Shown here piece after piece: positions 1 through 8,066 of a stretch of DNA of 64,000 nt; positions within the stretch are counted from its first letter, which is position 1; the number at the start of each line of letters is the position of its first letter. The notes below the pieces were generated by a model that worked only from the letters and a program-made list of their open reading frames with translations, ran no database searches and was not told where the DNA came from. The position numbers and the translations under genes were made by a program. Origin of the DNA: Blastococcus saxobsidens (GTDB taxonomy: Bacteria > Actinomycetota > Actinomycetes > Mycobacteriales > Geodermatophilaceae); contig NZ_JAAGWG010000002.1 of NCBI RefSeq assembly GCF_010682065.1, positions 186,001 through 250,000 of the forward strand, in the 5' to 3' direction.

Positions 1-195
1 GCCGTCGTGCCCCTCGGCCAGCTCCTCCACGACGGCGGCGATGGCGTCCTCGGTCTCGCTGACCGACGCTCCGGGGGTGGCCCGGCGCGCGGTGGCCAGG
101 ATCGTGCCGTCGGGCGCCACCAGCCCCCCGGCGACCTTCGTGCCGCCGATGTCGATGCCGAGCGCCGGCAGCTCCTGCGCGTCGCCGGCGGTCAC
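1..195 (-). CDS. ROK-family sugar kinase, N-terminal part (cut by window edge)
   Basis: The 65 visible codons start at a GTG and read into LGIDIGGTKVAGGLV, the N-terminal phosphate-binding DxGGT motif of ROK kinases (glucokinase and N-acetylsugar kinases). The family phosphorylates a sugar with ATP or polyphosphate in the cytoplasm; the substrate cannot be told from this fragment. The GTG overlaps the TGA of the upstream gene (GTGA), so the two are probably translationally coupled and form the distal end of the operon starting near 2100. The zinc-binding and catalytic regions lie outside the window. Confidence 0.85.
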   Translation of the reverse strand, partial: MTAGDAQELPALGIDIGGTKVAGGLVAPDGTILATARRATPGASVSETEDAIAAVVEELAEGHDG

Positions 196-518
196 GCGAT
201 GTCGATCCGCTGCGCCTGCGGCGGCGGCTCCTCCGCCCCGGCCGCGGGCTCGTCCTCCGCCTCGGGCGCCGGCTGCACGTGCTGGGCCGCGTCCGCGGCG
301 AACGTCCGCAGGGCGGCGGCAGCGGTGGTGAGGACGTCGGCCAGCGCGGCGGTGACCTCCGGGCGCTCACCGCGGACGACCGCGGCGGCCTGGCACACCG
401 GGCACCAGCGGCAGTCCGCCGCGTGGTCCGCGGAGGTGGCGGCGTCGGTCGGCTCGGGACCGCGGACGGCGTCGAGCAGACGCCGGGCCTGCTCGATCCA
501 GTCGGCACCGGTCGTCAT
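192..518 (-). CDS. Small three-cysteine protein of unknown function
   Basis: This 108-residue protein is of a type I cannot name. I chose the ATG at 518 because a GGGGAGGA ribosome site lies just upstream and because it gives a 4-base ATGA overlap with the preceding ArsA-like gene; the open frame extends upstream to 641 only inside that gene. Cysteines 36, 39 and 42 form CxxCxxC within CRWCPVCQ, which could bind zinc or a metal, but a fourth ligand is not obvious. The rest is Ala/Glu-rich and probably helical, with an acidic, proline-rich tail. Position between the ArsA-like ATPase and the kinase suggests co-expression only. Confidence 0.7.
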   Translation of the reverse strand: MTTGADWIEQARRLLDAVRGPEPTDAATSADHAADCRWCPVCQAAAVVRGERPEVTAALADVLTTAAAALRTFAADAAQHVQPAPEAEDEPAAGAEEPPPQAQRIDIA

Positions 519-1663
519 GAGGTCCTCCCCTCGGCGGCCAGGAGATCGGCCGGCCACTGCTGCGGATCCGGTCGGAAACTGACCTCGAGCCGCGCCTGCG
601 CGCTCCCGGGGTCGGCGAGCCGTCCCCCGGTCACCTCGCACCGGCGCAGCAGCGAGTCCAGCCGCAACGAACGTCGATCCTCCCCCACGGCCACCACGAG
701 GTCATCGCCCCACCGGGTCAGGGAGACCTGCGGCCGCTCGGCGAAGGGCAGCGGCACGGTCAGCTGCCAGCCGGTCTCGCCCCGCCGTGGCTCGGGGGCG
801 GGCGTCCCGCCGGCCGTCGGCAGGTCCAGCCCCTCGACCAGCCCGAGCGCACGGGGCACGTCGGCCGGGTCGCCGGTGGCCTCCGGGACGGCGTGCACCG
901 GCGCGAGCGCGCCCAGCCCGGCGACGGCGTCGTCCTGCTCCGCCGCCCGGTGCTCCCACCACTCCCCCGCACCTGCGGTGGGGAGGACGCGGGCGAGCAC
1001 CGCCGCGGGCCGCAGACCGTGCAGGCCGAGCACCGTCGTGGCGCTGCGCAGCGCGCCGACGGCGGAGCTGCGGGCGGGGGCGGTCAACCAGACCGCGGTC
1101 CCGGTCGGATCGGCGAGCCGGTCACGGGCGAGCAGCCCCTCGACCACCGGGAGGACCGCCAGCGCGGCGTCGAGCGGCCCTCGCTTCACCGCGCCGGCGC
1201 CCACCGCCGCCGTGCGCACCGCGGCCAGCGCACGCACCGTCGGCGGCAGCGCCAGCCCGGTCCACCAGCGCAGCGCGGCCGGGAGGGCGAGCAGCCGCAG
1301 CGCGTCGTCCAGTGGTCCGGCGTCCACGACCACCAGGTCGGCCTCCGCGTCACCGAGCGCGGCGAGGAGGGCGAGCTCCTCGCTCCCCGGCAGGGGGACG
1401 ACGGAGGTGGCCGGCGGCAGCGTCAGGTGCGGCGCCAGGCCGGCGAGCGCCCCGGAGTGCGCCGACCACAGGTCGGCCACCGCACGGGTGCCGGAGATGC
1501 GGCCGAGCTGCAGCCCGGGCTCGTCGTCCAGGCCCTGCACCGGGGAGGGCTGCCGGCCGAGCAGCAGTGTCGAGCGACCCGACCGGGCGGCGCGGACCGC
1601 GGCCGCGGCCGCCACCGTCGAGGAACCGGCGCCGCCCGGGCCGGTGACGAGCAGGGTGCGCAC
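515..1663 (-). CDS. ArsA/GET3-like ATPase-fold protein with degenerate P-loop
   Basis: A 382-residue protein of the ArsA/GET3-like SIMIBI family, corresponding in position to M. tuberculosis Rv2184c. The GTG at 1663 lies 5 nt after the SRPBCC gene's stop and places the nucleotide loop at residues 7-16, as in the family. The loop reads GPGGAGSST, whereas active members have GKGGVGKT; both signature lysines are missing, so ATP hydrolysis is doubtful. The segment VVVDAGPLDD resembles the family's Walker-B region. Despite the family name nothing here suggests arsenic export, and no arsB or arsR is nearby. It may act with a second, intact ArsA copy elsewhere; that is inference. Confidence 0.8.
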   Translation of the reverse strand: MRTLLVTGPGGAGSSTVAAAAAVRAARSGRSTLLLGRQPSPVQGLDDEPGLQLGRISGTRAVADLWSAHSGALAGLAPHLTLPPATSVVPLPGSEELALLAALGDAEADLVVVDAGPLDDALRLLALPAALRWWTGLALPPTVRALAAVRTAAVGAGAVKRGPLDAALAVLPVVEGLLARDRLADPTGTAVWLTAPARSSAVGALRSATTVLGLHGLRPAAVLARVLPTAGAGEWWEHRAAEQDDAVAGLGALAPVHAVPEATGDPADVPRALGLVEGLDLPTAGGTPAPEPRRGETGWQLTVPLPFAERPQVSLTRWGDDLVVAVGEDRRSLRLDSLLRRCEVTGGRLADPGSAQARLEVSFRPDPQQWPADLLAAEGRTS

Positions 1664-1668
1664 GCCGC

Positions 1669-2100
1669 TCAGCTCTCGACGCGCTTCTTGAGCTCCTTGA
1701 GGGCGGTGTCGAGGATGACCTTCTCCGCCTTGCGCTTGATCATGCCGAGCATCGGGATGGAGAGATCGATGGTGATCGAGTAGGTCACCTCGGTGCGCCC
1801 CCCGCTCTCGCTGAGCGTGTAGGAGCCCTCCTGCCGCTTCTGCATCTGGCCCTTGACGAGGGTCCAGGAGACGCGGCGGTCGTCGTCCCAGGTGTACTCG
1901 AGGACGTAGTCGTCCTTGACCGCACCGGCGTCGAGCACGAAGTGCACGCGGCGGGCGCGCCCGTCCTCGCCGCTCTCGAGCACCTCGACCTTCTTGGCGG
2001 CGGCGACCCACTGCGGATACGCGGGGAAGTCGGCGATGACCGCCATGACCTGGGCCGCGGGCGCCTCGACGACGATCGACTGGGTGGACTGGTCCGCCAT
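1669..2100 (-). CDS. SRPBCC (START/polyketide-cyclase-like) family protein
   Basis: A 143-residue protein with the SRPBCC fold pattern: N-terminal strand with ADQSTQSIVVEAPAAQVMAV, the FPAYPQWV loop typical of the family, antiparallel strands, and a long C-terminal helix ending in LKELKKRVES. The fold makes a deep hydrophobic pocket for lipids or polyketides; the ligand here is unknown. It is first in a leftward operon with the ArsA-like gene, and the same pair is found in mycobacteria (Rv2185c/Rv2184c). Its ATG is probably the first base of the transcript, as a TAGCCT -10 lies 6 nt upstream. Confidence 0.85.
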   Translation of the reverse strand: MADQSTQSIVVEAPAAQVMAVIADFPAYPQWVAAAKKVEVLESGEDGRARRVHFVLDAGAVKDDYVLEYTWDDDRRVSWTLVKGQMQKRQEGSYTLSESGGRTEVTYSITIDLSIPMLGMIKRKAEKVILDTALKELKKRVES

Positions 2101-2106
2101 GGCAGC

Positions 2107-2112
2107 AGGCTA
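2107..2112 (-). promoter_or_regulatory. -10 element, leaderless start of the SRPBCC gene
   Basis: TAGCCT on the minus strand, 6 nt before the ATG at 2100. No Shine-Dalgarno sequence fits in the gap. Confidence 0.6.
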
Positions 2113-2254
2113 GCCGCTCGGGGGCCACCAGGAGGGTCGGGGCCGAAGCTCGGCTACTCCCGGGTAGCTAGAGACGTTAGATTGACGCCGACGTCCCCGG
2201 GCCGGGGTCGCCGGCGACGGTGCCGGGCGACGGCCGGGGAGGAGAGGACCGGGC

Positions 2255-4048
2255 GTGCGCGAGTTCAGCGTTCCAGCGACCTACCAGGTCGGGGCCGACG
2301 AGGCCCTGACCGACATGCTCACCGCAAACGTGGCCGAGCACGGAGACGAGGTCGGGTTGCGGCGGCAGGTGGCCGGCCGGTGGACCGACGTCACCTGGGG
2401 TCAGTTCGGCGCCGAGGTCCGCGGCGTCGCCAAGGGGCTCATCGCCTCCGGCGTCGCCGCTGGTGACCGGGTCGCCCTCCAGGCCAAGACCCGCTACGAG
2501 TGGACCGTCCTGGACTTCGCGATCTGGACCGCCGGCGCCGTCGTCGTCCCGATCTACGAGACGTCCAGCGCCGACCAGGTCGCCTGGATCCTCGCCGATT
2601 CCGGGGCCACCGCCGCGGTCGTGGAGCGCGACGAGCACGCGGAGGCGATCGCCTCGGTGCGCGACCAGGCGCCGGACCTCAAGACCGTGCACGTCATCGA
2701 CGACGGCGCGCTCGAGCAGCTGACCACCGCCGGCGCGGACGTGCCCGACAGCGAGCTGGAGGCCCGCCGGGCCACGCTGAACGCCGAGAGCGTCGCGACG
2801 CTGATCTACACCAGCGGCACCACCGGCCGGCCCAAGGGCTGCGAGCTCACGCACTCGAACTTCCTGTTCGAGATCGGCAACGGGATCACCCTGCTGGACC
2901 GCTTCATGAGCGTGCAGGGCTCGCTGCTGCTGTTCATCCCGCTGGCGCACGTCCTGGCCCGCGTCCTGCAGGTCGGCGCCGTCAAGAACCGCACCGTCAT
3001 CGGGCACACCCCGGACGTGAAGAACCTGGTCGAGGACCTCGGCGAGTTCAAGCCGACCTTCGTCCTGGCCGTCCCCCGCGTGTTCGAGAAGGTCTTCAAC
3101 CAGGCCAAGGCGAAGGCGGAGGGCGACGGCAAGGGCAAGATCTTCGACAAGGCGGCCCAGGTCGCCATCGACTGGTCGCGCGCCCAGGACACCGGCGGCG
3201 CCGGTCTCGGCCTGAAGGTGCAGCACGCCCTGTTCGACAAGCTCGTCTACGGCAAGCTGCGCGCCGCGCTCGGTGGCCGCTGCCTGGGCGCGATCTCCGG
3301 CGGCGCCCCGCTCGGCGAGCGGCTCGGCCACTTCTACCGCGGCATCGGCGTCACCGTCTTCGAGGGCTACGGCCTCACCGAGACCACCGCCGCCGCATCG
3401 GTCAACCACGACGAGGCGCTGCGCATCGGTACCGTCGGCCGGCCGCTGCCCGGTGTCGAGTTCCGGATCGCCGAGGACGGCGAGGTGCTCATCAAGGGCG
3501 GCATCGTGATGCGCGGCTACTGGCGCAACGAGGACGCCACGAAGGAGGCCATCGACTCCGACGGCTTCTTCCACACCGGCGACATCGGCGTGCTGGACGA
3601 CGACGGCTTCCTCACGATCACCGGCCGCAAGAAGGAGATCCTGGTGACCGCGGGCGGCAAGAACGTCGCGCCCGCCGTCCTGGAGGACCAGATCCGGGCC
3701 CACCGGCTGGTCAGCCAGTGCATCGTCGTCGGCGACCAGCGCCCCTACATCGCCGCGCTGATCACCCTGGACGAGGAGGCCCTGCCGCAGTGGCTGGAGT
3801 CCAAGGGCAAGGACACCGGCCTCACCGCCGAGCAGCTGCGTGAGGACGCCGACGTGCTCGCCGAGATCGACTCCGCGGTGAAGGATGCGAACAAGGCGGT
3901 GTCCCAGGCCGAGGCCATCAAGAAGTTCACGGTGCTGGCGACCGACTTCACCGAGGACAACGGGATGCTGACGCCGAGCCTGAAGCTCAAGCGCAACGTG
4001 GTCATGAAGGAGTTCGGCTCCGAGGTCGACTCGCTGTACGCGCGCTAG
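2255..4048 (+). CDS. fadD15: Long-chain acyl-CoA synthetase (FadD15-like)
   Basis: A 597-residue AMP-forming synthetase that activates fatty acids to acyl-CoA through an acyl-adenylate. The adenylation motifs are intact and in order: YTSGTTGRPKG near residue 185, YGLTETTAA near 371, GDIGVLDDDGFLTITGRKKE near 443, and the C-terminal catalytic lysine in LKLKRNVV near 577. The GTG start is preceded by GGAGAGGA. A possible -10 (TAGATT, 2178-2183) would give a 5' leader of about 65 nt. It is divergent from the SRPBCC operon and convergent with pimB, the same neighbours as mycobacterial fadD15. Cytoplasmic, possibly peripheral to the membrane; chain-length specificity cannot be read. Confidence 0.9.
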   Translation: MREFSVPATYQVGADEALTDMLTANVAEHGDEVGLRRQVAGRWTDVTWGQFGAEVRGVAKGLIASGVAAGDRVALQAKTRYEWTVLDFAIWTAGAVVVPIYETSSADQVAWILADSGATAAVVERDEHAEAIASVRDQAPDLKTVHVIDDGALEQLTTAGADVPDSELEARRATLNAESVATLIYTSGTTGRPKGCELTHSNFLFEIGNGITLLDRFMSVQGSLLLFIPLAHVLARVLQVGAVKNRTVIGHTPDVKNLVEDLGEFKPTFVLAVPRVFEKVFNQAKAKAEGDGKGKIFDKAAQVAIDWSRAQDTGGAGLGLKVQHALFDKLVYGKLRAALGGRCLGAISGGAPLGERLGHFYRGIGVTVFEGYGLTETTAAASVNHDEALRIGTVGRPLPGVEFRIAEDGEVLIKGGIVMRGYWRNEDATKEAIDSDGFFHTGDIGVLDDDGFLTITGRKKEILVTAGGKNVAPAVLEDQIRAHRLVSQCIVVGDQRPYIAALITLDEEALPQWLESKGKDTGLTAEQLREDADVLAEIDSAVKDANKAVSQAEAIKKFTVLATDFTEDNGMLTPSLKLKRNVVMKEFGSEVDSLYAR

Positions 4049-4060
4049 ACCTTCCCGACC

Positions 4061-4095
4061 TGAGCCCCGCCCCGCCTCGCGCGGGGCGGGGCTCA
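4061..4095. terminator. Bidirectional terminator hairpin, fadD15/pimB
   Basis: Arms 4061-4075 and 4081-4095 are a perfect 15-bp inverted repeat around a 5-nt loop. The last three bases are the complement of the pimB stop codon. There is no T-tract. Confidence 0.75.
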
Positions 4096-5217
4096 GTGCT
4101 TCTCCAGGAGCTCCGCGAACGTGGCGGCGATGGTCGTCCAGGACCACCGCCGCTCGACCCAGGCCCGGCCGGCCGTCCCCATGGCCCGGGCACGCGCCGG
4201 GTCGTCCAGGAGTCCGGCCAGCGCGCCGGCCACCGCCTCGGGTGACCGGGGGTCGACGACGTGGCCGGTGACGCCGTCGGCCACCGCCTCCGGCGCCCCA
4301 CCCGACGTGCCGGCGACCACCGGGCGCCCGCAGGCCGCGGCCTCCAGGAACACCATCCCGAGCCCCTCGACGTCCAGCCCCCCGCGGCGGGTCCGGCAGG
4401 GCATGGCGAAGACGTCCCCTGCCGCGTAGTGCTGCGGCAGCTCGTCGGAGCCCACCGGCCCGGTCAGGACGACGGAGTCCTGCAGCCCCGCGGCGCCGAC
4501 CGCGCGGCGCAGGGCCGCCTCGTCGGGGCCGCCCCCGACGAGGAGCAGCCGGGCACCGGGGTGCCGGGCGAGCACGCGGGGCCAGGCAGCCACGAGCACG
4601 TCCTGCCCCTTGCGGGCCACCAGTCGGGACACGCAGACCACCACGGGCGCGTCCCCGAGGCCCCACCGGCGGCGCACGGCGGTCCCGTCGACGTCCGGGG
4701 TGAACCGGTCGACGTCGACCCCGGGCGAGAGCTGGGCGAGCCGGGTGCGGTCGGCCAGCGCCGGGGCGAGCCGGTCGCGGGTGTACTCGCTGATGTAGGT
4801 GACGACGTCGAGCCCCGACGCGATCCGCTGCATCACCTGCCGGCTGCCCGGCAGGGCCACCCAGCCGGTCTCGTGCCCGTGGGTGGCGCCGACCAGGTGC
4901 CGGACGCCGGCCCGGCGCAGCTGCGGCGCCAGCAGCCCCAGCGGGGCGGCCGCCCCGAAGAACGCCGTGTCGCAGCCGAAGCGCTCGACCAGCTCGACCG
5001 CGGCGCGGGCCGTGCCGCGGGTGGGCAGCAGCATCCCGGTGGGCCGCCGGACCACCGGGTAGGGCAGCGCGGCGTCGTGCTCCGCCGAGCCCGGCGCGTC
5101 GGAGGCCAGGACGACCAGCGAGTCCGGCGGCCGGCGCTCCAGCAGCGCGGCCACGAAGGTCTGGATCCCGCCCTGCCGTGGGGGGAAGTCGTTGGTGACG
5201 ACGAGGGTGCGGCTCAC
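4093..5217 (-). CDS. pimB: GDP-mannose-dependent PIM mannosyltransferase PimB'
   Basis: A 374-residue GT-B (GT4) glycosyltransferase closely resembling corynebacterial PimB', which adds the second mannose to phosphatidylinositol monomannoside on the inner leaflet of the membrane. Diagnostic stretches are VTNDFPPRQGGIQTF at the N-terminus, THGHETGW, PGVDVDRFTP, SRLVARKGQD, and the nucleotide-sugar motif GGLDVEGLGMVFLEA containing EX7E. The GTG at 5217 was chosen because the N-terminal strand starts at once and it overlaps the M48 protease stop (GTGA); the frame runs on upstream without homology. It supplies PIM, LM and LAM precursors. Same position as Rv2188c. Confidence 0.92.
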   Translation of the reverse strand: MSRTLVVTNDFPPRQGGIQTFVAALLERRPPDSLVVLASDAPGSAEHDAALPYPVVRRPTGMLLPTRGTARAAVELVERFGCDTAFFGAAAPLGLLAPQLRRAGVRHLVGATHGHETGWVALPGSRQVMQRIASGLDVVTYISEYTRDRLAPALADRTRLAQLSPGVDVDRFTPDVDGTAVRRRWGLGDAPVVVCVSRLVARKGQDVLVAAWPRVLARHPGARLLLVGGGPDEAALRRAVGAAGLQDSVVLTGPVGSDELPQHYAAGDVFAMPCRTRRGGLDVEGLGMVFLEAAACGRPVVAGTSGGAPEAVADGVTGHVVDPRSPEAVAGALAGLLDDPARARAMGTAGRAWVERRWSWTTIAATFAELLEKH

Positions 5218-6494
5218 CCCTCCTCCAGCCGCTGCCAGTCCTGGGCCAGCGCGATCCGCTGGGCGGCCGTGGGGTGGCTGCCGAAGTACCAGTGCCAGGC
5301 GGCCGGCGGATCGGGGTCGCCGAGGTTGGTCGTCGAGAGCCGGCGCTGCATGGCGATGAACGCCTCGGGATCCCGCGTCAGGTCCAGCGCGTGCACGTCG
5401 GCGCGCGCCTCGATCTGCCGGGAGACCAGGTTCTGCAGCGGGGTGCCCAGCAGCCCGCCGACGGAGACGAGGAGCAGCAGCAGGGGCACCACGCGGGGGT
5501 CGCCGGGAGCCTCCGCGCCGGCGCGGCGCAGCAGCGGCGCCCAGGACAGCAGCCAGCCGAGCAGGGCGGTCGCGGCGCCGGCTCCCAGCGCGCCCATGAG
5601 CGTGCCGGTGAGGACGTCGTCGTTGGCGACGTGACCGAGCTCGTGGGCCACGATGGCCTCGATCTCGGCGTCGGGCAGCCGGTCGAGGAGCGTGTCGTAG
5701 ACGACCACCCGGCGGGTCGAGCCGAACCCCGAGACGTAGGCGTTGAGCGCCGTCGTCCGGCGGGAGGCGTCGGACACCAGGACGTCCTGGACCGGGGTGC
5801 CGTTCTCCTCGGCCAGGGCCAGCAGGTCGCTGCGCAGCTCGCCCGCCGGCAGCGGCTCGAACCGGTTGAAGGCCGGCTCGATGACCACCGGGTAGAGGAA
5901 GGAGCCCACCACCACCAGCGTCGCGGCCGCCAGGCCGGACCAGGCCCACCAGGTCCGCGGTGCTCGGCGGACGAGCCACAGGAAGGCCAGCACGACCAGC
6001 GTCGTCAGCACCGCGCTGATCGCCAGCGACACGGCGACGTCGCGCAGCCACAGGCCCCAGCCGCGGGTGGAGAGGCCGTAGCGGTGCCGGACCACCTCGG
6101 CGTAGGCCGACACCGGCAGCGTGACCAGGCGGCCGACGACGACCAGCGCCGGCACACCGAGCAGCACCTGCCCGGCCCACCGACCGCGCAGTGGGGCTCC
6201 CGCGGCCTGCACGAGCCGCGCGCCGAGGCGGGTCAGACCCAGCAGGGCGGAGGCGGCGAGCCCCAGCGAGATCGAGACCAGCGACGCCGGCCGTAGCGCC
6301 CCGGCGAACTCCTCGGCGCGCGCCACCTGGTCGGCGTCCAGCCCCGCCGTCGGGTCCGGCGCGGTGCGGCCACCCGGCGGCACGGGCAGCACGTCCCAGG
6401 GCGTCCGGAGGACGACGACGAGCAGGGCGGCAACCCCGAGGAGCAGCGCCACGGCGAGCGCGGTGCGAGCTCCTGACCGCCCGCCTCGCCGCAC
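5214..6494 (-). CDS. M48-family membrane metalloprotease (Ste24/CAAX-protease-like)
   Basis: A 426-residue integral membrane zinc protease. About seven hydrophobic segments surround the active site HELGH near residue 282, with the third ligand probably in EARADVHAL. The C-terminal SHPTAAQRI motif is typical of the Ste24/M48B branch. The likely role is cleavage of membrane proteins in quality control; substrates are unknown. Two starts are possible: the GTG at 6494, which I prefer because TAGGAT lies 7 nt upstream, or an upstream start at 6536. Translation couples into pimB through GTGA. Confidence 0.85.
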   Translation of the reverse strand: MRRGGRSGARTALAVALLLGVAALLVVVLRTPWDVLPVPPGGRTAPDPTAGLDADQVARAEEFAGALRPASLVSISLGLAASALLGLTRLGARLVQAAGAPLRGRWAGQVLLGVPALVVVGRLVTLPVSAYAEVVRHRYGLSTRGWGLWLRDVAVSLAISAVLTTLVVLAFLWLVRRAPRTWWAWSGLAAATLVVVGSFLYPVVIEPAFNRFEPLPAGELRSDLLALAEENGTPVQDVLVSDASRRTTALNAYVSGFGSTRRVVVYDTLLDRLPDAEIEAIVAHELGHVANDDVLTGTLMGALGAGAATALLGWLLSWAPLLRRAGAEAPGDPRVVPLLLLLVSVGGLLGTPLQNLVSRQIEARADVHALDLTRDPEAFIAMQRRLSTTNLGDPDPPAAWHWYFGSHPTAAQRIALAQDWQRLEEG

Positions 6495-6501
6495 CCGACC
6501 G

Positions 6502-6507
6502 ATCCTA
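6502..6507 (-). promoter_or_regulatory. -10 element, leaderless start of the M48 protease
   Basis: TAGGAT on the minus strand, 7 nt before GTG 6494. It falls inside the longer open frame and so decides the start. Confidence 0.55.
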
Positions 6508-6540
6508 GTGAGCCCCTCGGGCCGGGGTCCGGCCACCGGA

Positions 6541-6586
6541 CGACGCCGGGCCGGTGACCCCGTCAGGGATCACCGGCCCGGCGTCG
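6541..6586 (-). terminator. Terminator downstream of the NlpC/P60 gene
   Basis: A 17-bp perfect stem (6541-6557 with 6570-6586) and a 12-nt loop, 11 nt past the stop of the hydrolase gene. The loop can pair further (CCC with GGG). Confidence 0.8.
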
Positions 6587-6597
6587 GTCGGGGGTCG

Positions 6598-7686
6598 TCA
6601 GCCGGCGATGCGGCGGGCGCTGTTGTAGTTCGGCATCGAGTCCAGGCTCGCGACCTTGACCGGCTGGCCGGAGGTCGAGGCGTGCACCATCTGGCCGTTG
6701 CCGATGTACATGCCCACGTGGCTCACCGGGCTGTAGAAGAACACCAGGTCGCCGGGCTGCAGGGCGCTGCGCGAGACCGGCGTGCCCGTCTGCGACTGCG
6801 ACTTGCTCGAGTGCGGGAGGCTCACGCCGGCCGCCGCGTAGGCGTAGGACGTCAGACCCGAGCAGTCGAAGGCGTTCGGGCCGCCGGCACCCCAGACGTA
6901 GGGGTCGCCGACCTGGGCCAGCGCGGTGTTCACGGCCACCTGGGCGGCCGAGCTGGCCGCGACGACGCTGGTGGGCGCGGGCGCGGGCTGGGTGTCCCCG
7001 CCGTGCGCCCGGGCCACCTCGGCCTGCTGCGGCGCGCTGAGCCGGTCGTACTGGCGCTGGTACTCGGCGATCCTCGACTCGAGCTCCCGCTGCTGCTCGG
7101 CGATCTCGTCGACCGCGCGCTGCGCCTCGGCCGTGGCCTCGTCCGCGGCGTCGCGGGAGGCCTCGGCCTCGTCGGCGACCAGGGACACCTCGCCGAGCAC
7201 CTCGTTGGTGTGGCCGGCGATGGCGTCGAGGGTGCCCAGCTGGGAGACCATCTCGTCGGCGGAGCCGCTGGTCAGCAGCACGTCGAGCTGCGAGACGCTG
7301 CCGCCGGTGTAGGCGATGCGGGCGAGCTGGCGGATCTGCCCGTCGAGGGCGTCCAGGCGCCCCTCGGCGGCTTCCGCGGCCTCGGCGGCCTCGCGGACGT
7401 CGCTCCGGTGGCGCTCGAGGACGACCTTCGCCTCGTTGAGCTTCTCGGTGACGATCTCCAGCTCGTGGCTGGCCTCGGCGACCTGAGCGGCGGCCTGGTC
7501 GGCGGTGACCGCGTCGCCGGGCACGGCCGAGGCGGTGCCGGGGAGGACGGTCAGGGTCAGCGCGGCGGTGGCGCCGACGAGGAGTGCGGAGCGCAGCGGG
7601 CCGAAACGGCGGGCACGGGTGCCGGCCTGGCGATCGGTGTGCAGCTGTGCGCGGGCATGCGTGAGTGGGGCGTGAGGGGTCGCCAC
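6598..7686 (-). CDS. Secreted NlpC/P60 peptidoglycan endopeptidase with coiled coil (RipA/RipC type)
   Basis: A 362-residue secreted cell-wall hydrolase expected to cut the D-Glu/mDAP bond of peptidoglycan stems. It has a basic N-terminus, a hydrophobic signal segment ending near TASAVP (about residues 32-55), a long Ala/Glu coiled coil (about 60-225), an Ala/Pro linker, and a C-terminal NlpC/P60 domain. The catalytic Cys is in FDCSGL near residue 271, the His in SHVGMYIG, followed by HAST. The GTG start has GGAGAG 9 nt upstream. It is controlled by a c-di-AMP riboswitch in its leader. The coiled coil may be autoinhibitory as in RipA; that is inference. Equivalent in position to Rv2190c. Confidence 0.92.
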   Translation of the reverse strand: MATPHAPLTHARAQLHTDRQAGTRARRFGPLRSALLVGATAALTLTVLPGTASAVPGDAVTADQAAAQVAEASHELEIVTEKLNEAKVVLERHRSDVREAAEAAEAAEGRLDALDGQIRQLARIAYTGGSVSQLDVLLTSGSADEMVSQLGTLDAIAGHTNEVLGEVSLVADEAEASRDAADEATAEAQRAVDEIAEQQRELESRIAEYQRQYDRLSAPQQAEVARAHGGDTQPAPAPTSVVAASSAAQVAVNTALAQVGDPYVWGAGGPNAFDCSGLTSYAYAAAGVSLPHSSKSQSQTGTPVSRSALQPGDLVFFYSPVSHVGMYIGNGQMVHASTSGQPVKVASLDSMPNYNSARRIAG

Positions 7687-7716
7687 GTGCGGCGGCTCTC
7701 CATTTCTTCCGCTACG

Positions 7717-7872
7717 ACCGCCTACCGAGTTAGCTGACGGGTTCGGGCTGGGAAGACTGGCCCTATCCCCCGGGCCGGCGAGCCGGCCGCGGGAGAACTC
7801 ACCCCAGAACTGCGGTGGGTCCCCGGTTCACCTCGGGCGCCGGTACTGCGCGCCGTGCGGTGATTAGGCGGT
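7717..7872 (-). ncRNA. c-di-AMP riboswitch (ydaO-yuaA leader)
   Basis: The minus-strand leader of the NlpC/P60 gene carries the conserved ydaO core: GAACCGGGGACCCA and CTGGGGTGA in the 5' half, GATAGGG in the middle, and CCGTCAGCTAAC followed by TCGGTAGGC at the 3' end. The closing helix P1 pairs ACCGCCTA (7865-7872) with TAGGCGGT (7717-7724). In actinobacteria this class commonly precedes cell-wall hydrolase genes and, as known for the class, turns them off when c-di-AMP is bound. About 30 nt separate P1 from the GTG. No strong terminator lies in the gap, so control might be on translation or by a structure I cannot resolve. Confidence 0.92.
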
Positions 7873-7926
7873 GAACGGTCGAGGTCACCCCTCTGCGGAT
7901 GACGACCGCCCGACCGAACGGCGACG

Positions 7927-7955
7927 ACCCTACGACCGTGACAAAGGCGTGACAA
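7927..7955 (-). promoter_or_regulatory. Sigma-70-type promoter of the riboswitch-controlled hydrolase
   Basis: On the minus strand TTGTCA (7950-7955), exactly 17 nt, then TAGGGT (7927-7932). A second TTGTCA copy at 7939-7944 is at the wrong distance. Transcription would begin about 45 nt before the riboswitch. Confidence 0.7.
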
Positions 7956-8066
7956 ATGGAGGGGCGTGATACGTGTGTGACGAACATCCCGCCCCACTGG
8001 GCGCGCCTGCGCCGTGGTAGGGGTCTCGGGGTGTAGGGGCGGCGGACGCCACGGACGGGCCCGCGG

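Noticed and set aside
515..1663. Arsenic resistance
   Set aside because: The fold family is named after ArsA, but there is no arsB, arsR or metal-binding cysteine set, and the P-loop is degenerate.
2177..4666. 829-codon open frame opposite fadD15, and similar long frames opposite asnB, sucB, leuS and glnA
   Set aside because: They exist because antisense frames of very GC-rich genes rarely hit stops. The residues (long Gly/Arg/Val/Asp strings) match no family, and the sense genes are certain.
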